Shown here: positions 52,689-61,729 of the stretch, piece after piece | Numbering within the stretch: the first letter of the stretch is position 1 | Layout: the number at the start of each line of letters is the position of its first letter | NCBI GenBank assembly: GCA_009885955.1 | Contig: VFJS01000031.1 | Coordinates: forward strand, 62,001-126,000 | Reading direction: 5' to 3' | Length of the DNA stretch: 64,000 nt | From: Spirochaetia bacterium | Lineage (GTDB): Bacteria > Spirochaetota > UBA4802 > UBA5550 | The notes under the pieces: model-generated | Told to the model about the DNA's origin: nothing | The model's input: the letters and a program-made list of their open reading frames with translations, nothing else | The model's database searches: none | Translations under genes and position numbers: made by a program

Positions 52689-53006
52689 ATGAATGCCGTT
52701 GATGAAAAAATCGCACTGGAATTTAAAGGGGAATTATTAAAAAAAATCCCGATTAAAGATTTCAAGATCTTTGGTTCACGGGCATTTGGAAACAATTATG
52801 AAGATTCCGACATGGATATCTACATCAAGGTACAAACATTAACCAGAGATATTAAGCGATTAATATTCGATATAGCATGGAGAGTCGGATATGATAATAA
52901 CATCGTAATCTCTCCATTAATTTATTCTACGGATGAAATTGAAAATTCTCCTCTAAGATCATCTCAAATTATAAAAAACATAAATCAGAATGGAATTACC
53001 TTATGA
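52689..53006 (+). CDS. MNT-type nucleotidyltransferase (antitoxin-like)
   Basis: From ATG 52689 (AAGGA upstream) this gives 105 residues with the minimal nucleotidyltransferase motif IFGSRAFGNNYEDSDMDIYI (GSxxxG...DxD) near residues 24-43. In MNT/HEPN pairs this is the antitoxin, which can AMPylate the HEPN toxin. Its stop overlaps the start of the HEPN gene (ATGA). Confidence 0.82.
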   Translation: MNAVDEKIALEFKGELLKKIPIKDFKIFGSRAFGNNYEDSDMDIYIKVQTLTRDIKRLIFDIAWRVGYDNNIVISPLIYSTDEIENSPLRSSQIIKNINQNGITL

Positions 53007-53395
53007 CCGATAATGAAGCATTATATCTTTATCGTCTGACTCAGGCTGCAGAGACCCTTGATGACATCCAGAGAATGATTGTTGATAATTACTCCCCCCG
53101 TTCAATAATAAACAGATCCTATTATGTCATGTTCTATTCCATCCTTGCATTATGTATCAAAGCAGAGACAAATATTAAAAGTTCAAAGCATTCAGGAATA
53201 ATTTCTCTTTTTGATAAAGAATTCATAAACAAAGGAATTTTTGAGAAAAAGTATTCAAAAATGCTTCATATAATTTTTGACCTCAGACACGAATCTGACT
53301 ACAAAGAACTATCTGATGCTACAGTAGAAGATGCCAGAGATTGCGTGAATATGGCGGGTGAATTTTATCAAGCAATTAATGATTATATTGTTTAA
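53003..53395 (+). CDS. HEPN-domain protein (toxin-like)
   Basis: A 130-residue all-helical HEPN protein: YRLTQAAETLDDIQRMIVD, SPRSIINRSYYVMFYSILAL and DLRHESDYKEL, matching the HEPN/UPF0332-type pattern with helices 2-4. In this class the HEPN partner is often an RNase toxin; the usual RxxxxH-type catalytic motif is not obvious here, so activity is uncertain. Overlaps the MNT gene by 4 bases. Confidence 0.8.
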   Translation: MTDNEALYLYRLTQAAETLDDIQRMIVDNYSPRSIINRSYYVMFYSILALCIKAETNIKSSKHSGIISLFDKEFINKGIFEKKYSKMLHIIFDLRHESDYKELSDATVEDARDCVNMAGEFYQAINDYIV

Positions 53396-53457
53396 CCATT
53401 GAACTTTTAAATGGTTTATACTCTACTGTCACAGGAGAACACAAGTCAGAAAAAAAT

Positions 53458-53485
53458 TTTCGTGCCTTTCGTGGTTATTCTTCCA
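53458..53485. repeat. Fragment of the CACGAAA dispersed repeat
   Basis: TTCGTGCCTTTCGTGGTTAT at 53458 onward is identical to the end block of the island repeats at 26106, 26491 and 29946. It lies between the HEPN gene and mfd. Confidence 0.7.
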
Positions 53486-53543
53486 AATAAATATACTCCC
53501 TCCAATTCCTTGACAAAACCATTGAAACATTAATAATGTACCC

Positions 53544-56500
53544 ATGATACTGAAACATGTGGCAGAATGCTTCCGGAATTCCGATGAATTCACCCCCCTG
53601 CGCCGTTGGAGCAACGGGCCCCTGTCAATAGAAGGGGTCCCTCCATCCTCGGGCCCCATCATCGCATCGTCCCTCTTCCTGGAAAAGGAATGCCAGGTGG
53701 TGGTGGTGACTGAAAATTCCCAGAAAATGAATGACACCTATCTCGATATCACCTGTTTTATCGATGAATCCCTTGTCACCATGCTCCCTTCATGGGAAAC
53801 ACTCCCCTACGAATTTGTCTCCCCGCCGCTCCAGACCGAACGGGAAAGGATAACGGCACTGTATAAAATTCTTTCAGGATCGCCATGCATCATAGTAACG
53901 ACCGTGGAATCTCTCATGAGAAAGCTGCCGGACAAAAGCTATTTTATCAAACGGGGAGTGACGCTTAAAAAAGACGACGAATATCCCTTTGATGACCTGG
54001 CTGAAATGCTCGTTTCCTACGGGTACCGGAGGGAGCCCCGTGTCGACTCCTACGGCCAGTTCTCGGTTAAAGGTGGGATAATAGACATTTTCCTGCCGTC
54101 CATGGAAAACCCGGTGAGGCTCGACTTCTTCGGCGACACGCTGGAATCGATACGGGAATTTGACCTGAACTCACAGATATCCCAATCAAGGCTCGATTCA
54201 ATAACCATTTATCCTGAAAAGGAGCTCGTCCTCTTTGAAAAGGAAAAAAAGAAATTATATGATATATTAAAAGATGCCGTTTCAAAGGGGCTGGATTTGG
54301 GTGATGAAATCGACAGCCTCCTTGAAAAATGCAGCGCCTCAGGGGGCCTGGAACCGCTTCAATCAGTCAGGGGCCTGGAGGACCTGTTCCCCATGCTCAT
54401 ACAGAGCGCGACACTGGATTCCTATCTGAATGACGGAAGCTTATTTGTCTTTATTGAAACCCCGGAACTCCTGTCAAAAAAAAGGCTCCTGGAAAAGTAC
54501 TTCAACGAGCTCTATGAAAAGAAAAAATCTCATACCCTGGCACTCCCCCCTGTGGAACTCCTGACTCCCGAAGCCTTTGAGAGCGCATTGAACAGGGGGA
54601 TCTCCATACAGGCCTTTCTGACTTCAAATGATTCCGCCTGGATCAATATCAAGAGCATCCCGAGCTTCAGCGGCAGGATCAATGAAGTGAGAAGTGAAAT
54701 CTCCGACCGCGTCCTCGGCGGCTGGAGAGTGATAGTCACAACAAGCTTTGAAGGGCAGGCGCGGAGGCTCTATGATCTCCTGGCCGAATTCAGGCCGGGA
54801 AGCGATTTTGAAAACATGGACCCCGGTCTCGGCCTCAACATCCTGATCATGCCTCTCAGGGAAGGGATTGAAATCAATCATCTTAAAATACTCATCATCA
54901 CAGACCATGAGATCTTCGGCAAGAGCTACAGAAAAAAGAAGCAGTTCAAAAAAAAGAAGTCCAGGCCTATAGACTCCTTCCTCGATCTGGAACTTGGCGA
55001 CTACGTGGTCCACATAAACCAGGGGATAGGGATATTCAGGGGGATTGAGAGGATGTCGGCAGGCGGTGTCTTCAGGGACTTCCTCCACATTGAATACGCC
55101 GGGAGCGACAAGCTCTATGTATCCCTGGACCAGATATCCATGGTGCAGAAGTATATCGGCATGGAAGGGAGGAAGCCCAAGGTTGACTCTCTCGGGAAGA
55201 AGTCCGCATGGAACAGGATCAAGCAGAAGGTGCAGGAGACCGTCGACGAGATCGCGCGTGAGCTCATGGATATCTATTCAAGGAGGAGCGCGTTGAAGGG
55301 ATACCAGTACCCGCCCGACACGGTGTGGCAGGAGGAGTTCGAATCAAAGTTCGAGTACGAGGAGACCCCGGACCAGATATCGGCGATTGAGGACGTCAAG
55401 GACGACATGGAAAGCCCCAAGCCCATGGACAGGCTCATATGCGGCGACGTGGGGTTCGGAAAGACCGAGGTTGCCATACGGGCTTCATTCAAGGCGGTCA
55501 TGGCAGGAAGGCAGGTGGCCATCCTCGCGCCGACAACTATCCTAGTCATGCAGCACTTTCTCACATTCACGAAAAGATTCCGCGACTATCCCATTGAAGT
55601 TGACATGATCTCCAGGTTCAGGTCCAGGGGCGAAATCAGCGAAATAGGAAAGAAGCTGGCCGCGGGCCGCATCGATATCATCATCGGCACCCATGCCCTC
55701 CTCTCAAAGGAGATCAGCATAAAAAATCTCGGACTTCTCATAATCGACGAGGAGCAGAAATTCGGAGTCCGCCACAAAGAACAGATGAAAAAACTGAGGT
55801 CCACCCTCGATGTACTAACCCTCTCGGCAACCCCCATCCCGCGCACGCTCCACATGTCCGTTGCCGGTATACGGGACCTGTCGGTCATATCCACCCCTCC
55901 CGAAAACCGGCAGTCAATTAACGCATACGTACTCGAAGAGAACCCTGACATACTCAGGGAGGCAATCCTGACCGAGATCAAAAGGGAGGGACAGGTATTC
56001 TTTGTTCACAACAGGGTCTCCACGATTGATTCGATCCACTCAGCCCTGAAAAAACTTGTCCCCGAAGCAACCTGCTGCGTAGCGCACGGCCAGATGGATG
56101 CCGATGAGCTCGAGGGGGTGATGATTGATTTCATAAACAGGGAGTACGACGTTCTCATTTGCACGGCCATTATAGAATCGGGCCTTGACATGCCGAACGT
56201 GAATACAATAATCGTGAACAGGGCCGACACCTTCGGCCTCTCTCAGCTCTACCAGCTGAAAGGGCGAGTCGGCAGGTCAGAGAGAAAAGCCTATTCCTAC
56301 ATGTTTTACCCCAGGCACATGAACATGACCGAGGAGGCCCAGAAGAGGCTCCAGGTGATATCGGAATACACGGAGCTGGGAAGCGGATTTAAAATCGCGA
56401 TGAAGGACCTGGAGATCAGGGGCGCCGGGAATATCCTGGGCAGAGAGCAGTCCGGGTGCATCATGGACGTGGGGTTCGACCTCTACTGCCAGATGCTTGA

Positions 56501-56981
56501 CAATACCATGAGGCATCTGAAAGGGGAGAAAACATCCATCAATTTCAGAACACCGGTATTCATAAAATCGGACTTTTATATCCCCTCGGAATACATAAAC
56601 GATGAAAAGCAGAAGATAGAATTCTACAAGAGGTTTGAGGCCTGCGAATCCCCTGACGAAGTTGACCAGCTCGCACTGGAAATGAAGGACCGGTTCGGGG
56701 AGCCGCCACAGCAGGTGTACATTCTGATAGAAACGGAAAAAATAAGGGCCCTGGCCACGGCGCTGTTGATCGATGAAATCATCGAAGAGACCGGGTCCAT
56801 CAGGATCAAAATTACCGGCCAGTCCCGGGTGGAAAGATCCAGGATCCTCCCCATGATCACAACGGACATCCGGTTTACCATAGACCCCGTTGACAATGAA
56901 AAGCTTAATTTTCATCCGGAATCCGCGGCTCCGGAAAAAAAACTCATGGAGCTAAAAAAATGGTTGCAACAAATATCCTGA
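53544..56981 (+). CDS. mfd: Transcription-repair coupling factor
   Basis: A 1145-residue Mfd. The N-terminal UvrB-like part has a SYGYRREPRVDSYGQFSVKGGIIDIF segment; the RNA-polymerase-interacting domain has LGDYVVHINQGIGIFRGIE and DKLYVSLDQISMVQKY; the translocase has GDVGFGKTEVAIRASF, APTTILVMQH, IIGTHALLS, IIDEEQKFGVRHKE, LSATPIPRTLHMS, GRVGRSERKAYSY; the C-terminal domain ends the protein. It removes stalled RNA polymerase and recruits UvrA. Length is standard. Confidence 0.97.
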   Translation: MILKHVAECFRNSDEFTPLRRWSNGPLSIEGVPPSSGPIIASSLFLEKECQVVVVTENSQKMNDTYLDITCFIDESLVTMLPSWETLPYEFVSPPLQTERERITALYKILSGSPCIIVTTVESLMRKLPDKSYFIKRGVTLKKDDEYPFDDLAEMLVSYGYRREPRVDSYGQFSVKGGIIDIFLPSMENPVRLDFFGDTLESIREFDLNSQISQSRLDSITIYPEKELVLFEKEKKKLYDILKDAVSKGLDLGDEIDSLLEKCSASGGLEPLQSVRGLEDLFPMLIQSATLDSYLNDGSLFVFIETPELLSKKRLLEKYFNELYEKKKSHTLALPPVELLTPEAFESALNRGISIQAFLTSNDSAWINIKSIPSFSGRINEVRSEISDRVLGGWRVIVTTSFEGQARRLYDLLAEFRPGSDFENMDPGLGLNILIMPLREGIEINHLKILIITDHEIFGKSYRKKKQFKKKKSRPIDSFLDLELGDYVVHINQGIGIFRGIERMSAGGVFRDFLHIEYAGSDKLYVSLDQISMVQKYIGMEGRKPKVDSLGKKSAWNRIKQKVQETVDEIARELMDIYSRRSALKGYQYPPDTVWQEEFESKFEYEETPDQISAIEDVKDDMESPKPMDRLICGDVGFGKTEVAIRASFKAVMAGRQVAILAPTTILVMQHFLTFTKRFRDYPIEVDMISRFRSRGEISEIGKKLAAGRIDIIIGTHALLSKEISIKNLGLLIIDEEQKFGVRHKEQMKKLRSTLDVLTLSATPIPRTLHMSVAGIRDLSVISTPPENRQSINAYVLEENPDILREAILTEIKREGQVFFVHNRVSTIDSIHSALKKLVPEATCCVAHGQMDADELEGVMIDFINREYDVLICTAIIESGLDMPNVNTIIVNRADTFGLSQLYQLKGRVGRSERKAYSYMFYPRHMNMTEEAQKRLQVISEYTELGSGFKIAMKDLEIRGAGNILGREQSGCIMDVGFDLYCQMLDNTMRHLKGEKTSINFRTPVFIKSDFYIPSEYINDEKQKIEFYKRFEACESPDEVDQLALEMKDRFGEPPQQVYILIETEKIRALATALLIDEIIEETGSIRIKITGQSRVERSRILPMITTDIRFTIDPVDNEKLNFHPESAAPEKKLMELKKWLQQIS

Positions 56982-57101
56982 GCCGGGAATGTTGAAAAAT
57001 ACACTATAGGCTCTCTAATAATCTTGAATATGCCGTACTGAACAAAAAAACAATAAAAATATTCATTAAAAACTTTAAAATAATTACGAGGACAACAGAC
57101 T

Positions 57102-57818
57102 ATGAAATCATATCTTAAAACCGCATTCATTTTTGCTATACAAGCAATGATCATCTCCCTGGTCATGTGCTCGGGAGGAAATAAAGAGTGGGCTGCCAAA
57201 GTAAATGAACAGGATATATCCATTGAGGAATTGAACAGGTATTACTATACGCACCACAAACTTCTGCTGAATGTCGAAACCAATGCCGACGTAGATAAAA
57301 TCGCTGCTGACCCCTCGGGCCTGCGGCCGGAAATCCAGCAGTCTGTCATGGTATCTATACAAAAAAAGAATTATCTGGACAGCCTCATTGCGCAAAAACT
57401 GCTTTATAACAAAGCCATGAAAGACAGCAAAATCGACAAACTCGAGCTTGAAACAATTCTCGAAGTGCAGAAACTGCAGTTTGTCGGGAATTATTATCTG
57501 AATAAAATACTGAAAGACGAAATTAATGTTACCCAGGATGAGATTGATAAATTCTATGAAGCGAATAGGGAAAGGTTGAGGCAGGTACCCATACTGGAAG
57601 CAAATGAAAGGATCAAAAGCCACCTTTTGAGCCAGAAATTTGCAAAAAAATCGGGAGACTATGTGAAAAGCCTGGTTGACGGCAGCAATATAACAAAAAA
57701 GGGCTTTGTGGAATATGAGGAAAAAGCCCTCAAAGACTCTGAAAAGGCGAAAGATGATAAAAAACAGGATAAAGTAAAATCCTCAGTGGAAAAAACAAAG
57801 GAGCCTGAGAAAAAATAG
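57102..57818 (+). CDS. SurA N-terminal-like lipoprotein
   Basis: A 238-residue protein with a signal sequence ending SLVMC, a loose lipobox, then AAKVNEQDISIEELNRYYYTHH, the typical start of SurA/PrsA-type chaperone domains, and IQKKNYLDSLIAQKLLYNKAMKD. There is no parvulin isomerase domain; the tail is a lysine-rich coiled segment. Likely a periplasmic chaperone-like lipoprotein. It follows mfd at 120 bases. Confidence 0.7.
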   Translation: MKSYLKTAFIFAIQAMIISLVMCSGGNKEWAAKVNEQDISIEELNRYYYTHHKLLLNVETNADVDKIAADPSGLRPEIQQSVMVSIQKKNYLDSLIAQKLLYNKAMKDSKIDKLELETILEVQKLQFVGNYYLNKILKDEINVTQDEIDKFYEANRERLRQVPILEANERIKSHLLSQKFAKKSGDYVKSLVDGSNITKKGFVEYEEKALKDSEKAKDDKKQDKVKSSVEKTKEPEKK

Positions 57819-57960
57819 TAAGTAAAAAATTATTGATTTTATTATCCATTTTTTGTATTATATAATGGAATCTGGGGAAATTAGATTTTACGGTTTCCGC
57901 ATATGGCACAGATATTAGAAAAAAGCATCAATATTTCTATTTTTTAAAGAGGTAAATCCT

Positions 57961-58536
57961 ATGATACATCCCGGCAGGTTTGGCAGAATTATACTTATAA
58001 TCCTCTTACCGGTATTTCTATATTCAGCATGCAGCACAAAAAAATCGGTTAAATTCATGAAAACCCCGGTAGCACCCGGAACAAATATCGCTGTCATGAT
58101 TGATGCAAAAAATGACCACAAGAATGTTGTCCTGGAAAAATTCATGACCAGAGGATACACCGTAATAGCCATAAACGCTTCGGACTATTACAATATTGAC
58201 AGCATTTTCGACATTCACGATTTAAAAAAACTGTCCTACAGGGGTACAGTCGGCGATTCCCTTGTAAACATGGAGAGGACATATAATAACATTTACAAGC
58301 TCCATATCTATAACTACGAAGTGAACAAGGCTGAATTCATCAACGAACTTAAAACCAAACTCAAAGTCCAGTACCTGATACTTCTGGACCTCAAGGACTG
58401 GCAGGATATAAGCTGGGCCAGGGCAATCAACCTGAATAACTATGAAGTAGTATGGGTTGAAAATTATCCCAACAAATTCAGGGATCAGATCCCTGATGTA
58501 ATAGAACATTTCATAAACAGCATGTCCGGGAAATAA
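57961..58536 (+). CDS. Predicted lipoprotein, paralogue of C-terminal half of next gene
   Basis: A 191-residue protein with signal peptide and lipobox LYSAC near residue 21. Body features are NIAVMIDAKND, FMTRGYTVIAINASDYYNI and QYLILLDLKDWQDISWARAINLNNYEVVWVENYPN. The order of segments matches the second half of the following 354-residue protein (IAIITNLDHDD, FMEKGYAVSGLQGN, EYILIIGFNTGRNRAWIRCID...DLIWMQEN), so the two arose from a common domain. The stop and the next start overlap (TAATG). Function unknown. Confidence 0.6.
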   Translation: MIHPGRFGRIILIILLPVFLYSACSTKKSVKFMKTPVAPGTNIAVMIDAKNDHKNVVLEKFMTRGYTVIAINASDYYNIDSIFDIHDLKKLSYRGTVGDSLVNMERTYNNIYKLHIYNYEVNKAEFINELKTKLKVQYLILLDLKDWQDISWARAINLNNYEVVWVENYPNKFRDQIPDVIEHFINSMSGK

Positions 58537-59600
58537 TGAAGATATTCCTTGCCGCAGCGGCTTTTATCCTTATCCTCCCCTTCTTTGCGGAAAAGGAGGC
58601 CCATGCAAAGCAGACCATGGCCTTCGGATATCTTGCCAATAAATCCACTGACGTCAATTTCAACTATCTGGAGACCATTTTTCCTAATTCCTTTGCCACA
58701 TCTCTCATGAACATCTTTGATGTAAATGTCATAAAGCCCCATGCCGTTAACGAAATCCTTACAAAGCACAATCTGACGCTGAAAAAGGATTATGCCCCCT
58801 ATGAGCTGAGCGAAGTAACCGGTAAAATAAGGGCTGATATCTTTGTATACGGCGACTTTATCCCGCTTTCCAACAACAGGCTGAAAATAGTCCTTAATTT
58901 TTATACTGCAGGGTCAGACAGGCTGTTCACCTTCACCAACATTGGAAAGATGGAGACTGAAATTTTCAAACTCGTTGACAGAATAGCCGGCATCATTATT
59001 AATTACATGGATAAGGGAAAAAGTTACAAGATAAAAGAGCCCGGCCCCGGCGCAAAAATTGCAATAATAACAAACCTTGACCATGATGACCTGAACCTCC
59101 TGTACATACCGTTCATGGAAAAAGGATATGCCGTTTCCGGGCTGCAGGGAAATACCCTTCACAACCTTGTTGATGATAACCTGATAAACAATCTTCAAAC
59201 GATTTACACAAAAGACAATTCCTTTAATATCATAACAGATATAAAAAACGTGATGTTCAAAGAAGGGACATGGGGAAATGAAAAATACAGCCGGATTGTA
59301 AACGAGCAGAAGGGCATTTACCGGAAGTATGACCTGGAATATGAAAAGACAAAAACAGATCTCCTGAACAGGCTCAAGGCTGCATCAAACGGCAATATTG
59401 AATACATCCTGATCATCGGATTCAACACCGGAAGGAACAGGGCATGGATCAGATGCATTGATGTCAACAGCCAGGACCTGATATGGATGCAGGAAAACAT
59501 TAAAAGCGGCGGGATCATGGACATGGGCAATAAAATCATCGAAGAGATGGTAAGGCCTGTTTCTTTTACTTCCATTGAGAAAGGAGTGAAAAAGAAATAA
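58536..59600 (+). CDS. Two-domain exported protein, CsgG/FlgO-like N-terminus
   Basis: A 354-residue protein with a signal peptide. Residues about 25-160 (LETIFPNSFATSLMNIF, VNEILTKHNLTLKKDYAPYE, ADIFVYGDFIPLSNNRLKIVLNF) resemble the TolB-N/FlgO/CsgG-type fold used in envelope proteins. Residues about 170-354 are a domain homologous to the preceding lipoprotein. The two genes overlap and probably act together at the envelope. Assignment of the N-terminal fold is by pattern only. Confidence 0.5.
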   Translation: MKIFLAAAAFILILPFFAEKEAHAKQTMAFGYLANKSTDVNFNYLETIFPNSFATSLMNIFDVNVIKPHAVNEILTKHNLTLKKDYAPYELSEVTGKIRADIFVYGDFIPLSNNRLKIVLNFYTAGSDRLFTFTNIGKMETEIFKLVDRIAGIIINYMDKGKSYKIKEPGPGAKIAIITNLDHDDLNLLYIPFMEKGYAVSGLQGNTLHNLVDDNLINNLQTIYTKDNSFNIITDIKNVMFKEGTWGNEKYSRIVNEQKGIYRKYDLEYEKTKTDLLNRLKAASNGNIEYILIIGFNTGRNRAWIRCIDVNSQDLIWMQENIKSGGIMDMGNKIIEEMVRPVSFTSIEKGVKKK

Positions 59601-59612
59601 CATTACACCATT

Positions 59613-60344
59613 TCACTGGCTGTTTCTCAGGAGCCAGTCAGCCTCTTTAAACATACCCCTCTTACGGTACATTTTTATAAGTTTCTCATTAATTGCCCTG
59701 GACCCGGGCTTCAAGTTCCGCGCCATGGTATAATATTTCAGCCCCATGGTCATGTCTCCGGTATTCTCAAAGGCCGTACCGAGATGAAAATAGAGATCAT
59801 AGAGCCTGTCCCTGGGAAAAGCCGCTTCACCCGGTTTCAATGCACGGGAGAGAACACCAAGTGATTCCCGATCCCTCCCGGTCTTAACCAGCGATACACC
59901 GTAAATAAAAAGGAGATCGGGATTTGTCCCGGGCCCGAATTTTTTCATGAGGCCGCAGATGTCTCCGAAGCTGCCGTGACTGAACATCAGTTCGGATATG
60001 TCCCTGAAAAGAACAGGTGTTATATTTTTTTCATTCACTGACGCGAGGAAGAGTTCCATCCCCCGTATCTCATTGCCCAGTTTTATCAATGCAAGGGCCT
60101 GGAGAAATCTGACATCCCTACTCTCATCGAAGACCTGCGATACCCTTCCCAGATAATCATTGAGCTCCCTGTATTTTCCAGCAGTATAAAGCTCCCCAGC
60201 TGTTCTTATCATATCATCATATTTCAGTTTTATTACTTCACGGTAATATATGTTCAGGTAGGCTTTGTAAAAGTCCTTGCTGTAGAAAAAAGAGAGGGCT
60301 GTTACTATTACTAAAAATAAAATGGCTATTTTTTTTAATTTCAT
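59613..60344 (-). CDS. Membrane-anchored TPR protein
   Basis: A 243-residue protein with an N-terminal membrane segment (IAILFLVIVTALSFFYS) and several TPR-like helices: DDMIRTAGELYTAGKYRELNDYLGR, DRLYDLYFHLGTAFENTGDMTMGLKYYTMARNLKPGS and RAINEKLIKMYRKRGM. A scaffold or assembly protein on the periplasmic side is likely. Convergent with the previous gene. Confidence 0.65.
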   Translation of the reverse strand: MKLKKIAILFLVIVTALSFFYSKDFYKAYLNIYYREVIKLKYDDMIRTAGELYTAGKYRELNDYLGRVSQVFDESRDVRFLQALALIKLGNEIRGMELFLASVNEKNITPVLFRDISELMFSHGSFGDICGLMKKFGPGTNPDLLFIYGVSLVKTGRDRESLGVLSRALKPGEAAFPRDRLYDLYFHLGTAFENTGDMTMGLKYYTMARNLKPGSRAINEKLIKMYRKRGMFKEADWLLRNSQ

Positions 60345-60524
60345 ATGATTTTCCGAATAAAGAGTTTATCATTGACACTATATTTTTTGAAAAATAATTT
60401 GTCTCCAATAAATTTATCAGATTTAGCAATTATTTCTTGATATATTTTGATTATTGATAATATATGTAAATAATAATTTTTAACTCTTTTCCTTTCAGTT
60501 CAGTATATATAATATGAGGGCGAG

Positions 60525-61142
60525 ATGAAATACAGATTTTTTCTAATATTTGCATTAATACCGGTGATTTTTCTTTCACCTTCATCGGAGCTCTACTCCA
60601 TGACCGGGAATGAGGCGCTTGAAAGTTTCCAGAACAGGATGGACGGCATCCCGAAAATGACCGGTATTATATCATGGACTGCAGGTTCAGGGCAGAACTA
60701 CACTGCAAGTTTTAAATATATGAGCCCGGGGAAAATCTACGTAAAGTTCAACAGCCCCAGGGGAAAAACAATAGTATCAAATGGAAAAAAACTCTGGATA
60801 TACGATTCAAACAGCAACATATGCGGGATACAGGAACTTGGCGCCGGTAACTCGGGCGGCATATCAGCGCTTACCAGGGGGTACCTTGCCATAGTATCGC
60901 AGCAGGGTTCCAAGGGATACACAATTAAGCTTAAAAATAATGACCGCAACTTCAGCCAGATAACACTCATGCTGGATTCGACATTCCTATTAAAAAAAGC
61001 CGTTTTGAAAGACAAACAGGGATCTTCCTTAAGCTTCTCCCTGTCGAATATAAGCACCTCGGCTGCAGTGATGAAAAACCTTTTCGATTTCTCCGTTCCG
61101 GCCAATGCCCAGACGGTTATAAATCCTTTGAATACAAGGTAG
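60525..61142 (+). CDS. lolA: LolA-like outer-membrane lipoprotein carrier
   Basis: A 205-residue protein of normal LolA length with a signal peptide (FLIFALIPVIFLSPSSELYS) and the LolA pattern: FQNRMDGIPKMTGIISWTAG, FKYMSPGKIYVKFNSPRGKTIVSNGKKLWIYD (usual GxxxxxxPGxxxxxxxPxxxxxxSxGxxxWxYD) and a FDFSVPANAQTVI end. It would carry mature lipoproteins from the LolCDE transporter to the outer membrane. The nearest of the three LolA-like genes to a true LolA. Confidence 0.75.
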   Translation: MKYRFFLIFALIPVIFLSPSSELYSMTGNEALESFQNRMDGIPKMTGIISWTAGSGQNYTASFKYMSPGKIYVKFNSPRGKTIVSNGKKLWIYDSNSNICGIQELGAGNSGGISALTRGYLAIVSQQGSKGYTIKLKNNDRNFSQITLMLDSTFLLKKAVLKDKQGSSLSFSLSNISTSAAVMKNLFDFSVPANAQTVINPLNTR

Positions 61143-61147
61143 GCTGA

Positions 61148-61729
61148 TTGAAAAAACAGGTCGGTTCATGCATAACTGTTATTCTCCTGATTATCTCCAT
61201 TCAATCGGCCCATGCTGCCAAGGAGGATTCAAGGGAGCTGTACTACACCTATGTGGGGCCGGTTGCCGGCTTCGGAATGAATCAGATTACTGTCAATGAC
61301 TGGTTCGGAGACAGGACCAAAACAAAAAAAGTTTCGGGAACCTATGTGGACGGCGGCGCCCTCTTTAAAATAATCGTCAACAGGCTGGCAGGTGATTTCA
61401 CCGTACAATATATGTACAATTCCGACGGCAGCTACTCTATTCAGCACATGTATTACTCATCCGCTGCAAGATATATACACAATTTCACAGATACCTTTGC
61501 CCTTTCTCCCGGCATAGGTCTCTATTTTGAATCCCATCCAGCCAGTAAAAAATACAATGGGAGCACTGGTTTCTACATCCCTATGGGAATAAGCTACAAA
61601 ATTAATGATGATACAAAATTAATCACAGATTTAAAAATGGCTATGGGGTCCTTCGGTATCGGAGAGGGTTCCGGAAAAATTTCCTTCGGCATAGAAGTGG
61701 GAGTCATTTTTAAAAGTGGAAGATTATAA
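61148..61729 (+). CDS. Small predicted outer-membrane barrel
   Basis: A 193-residue protein from TTG 61148, 5 bases after the lolA stop, with a signal peptide (ITVILLIISIQSAHA) and eight amphipathic strands (YYTYVGPVAGFGMNQITV, KIIVNRLAGDFTVQYMYN, FALSPGIGLYFESH, KISFGIEVGVIFKSG). Looks like an OmpA/OmpW-type eight-stranded barrel. Overlaps comEC by 14 bases. Confidence 0.55.
   Translation: MKKQVGSCITVILLIISIQSAHAAKEDSRELYYTYVGPVAGFGMNQITVNDWFGDRTKTKKVSGTYVDGGALFKIIVNRLAGDFTVQYMYNSDGSYSIQHMYYSSAARYIHNFTDTFALSPGIGLYFESHPASKKYNGSTGFYIPMGISYKINDDTKLITDLKMAMGSFGIGEGSGKISFGIEVGVIFKSGRL

Noticed and set aside
56277-56915. 212-residue minus-strand reading frame
   Set aside because: Antisense shadow of mfd, whose motifs run through this region.
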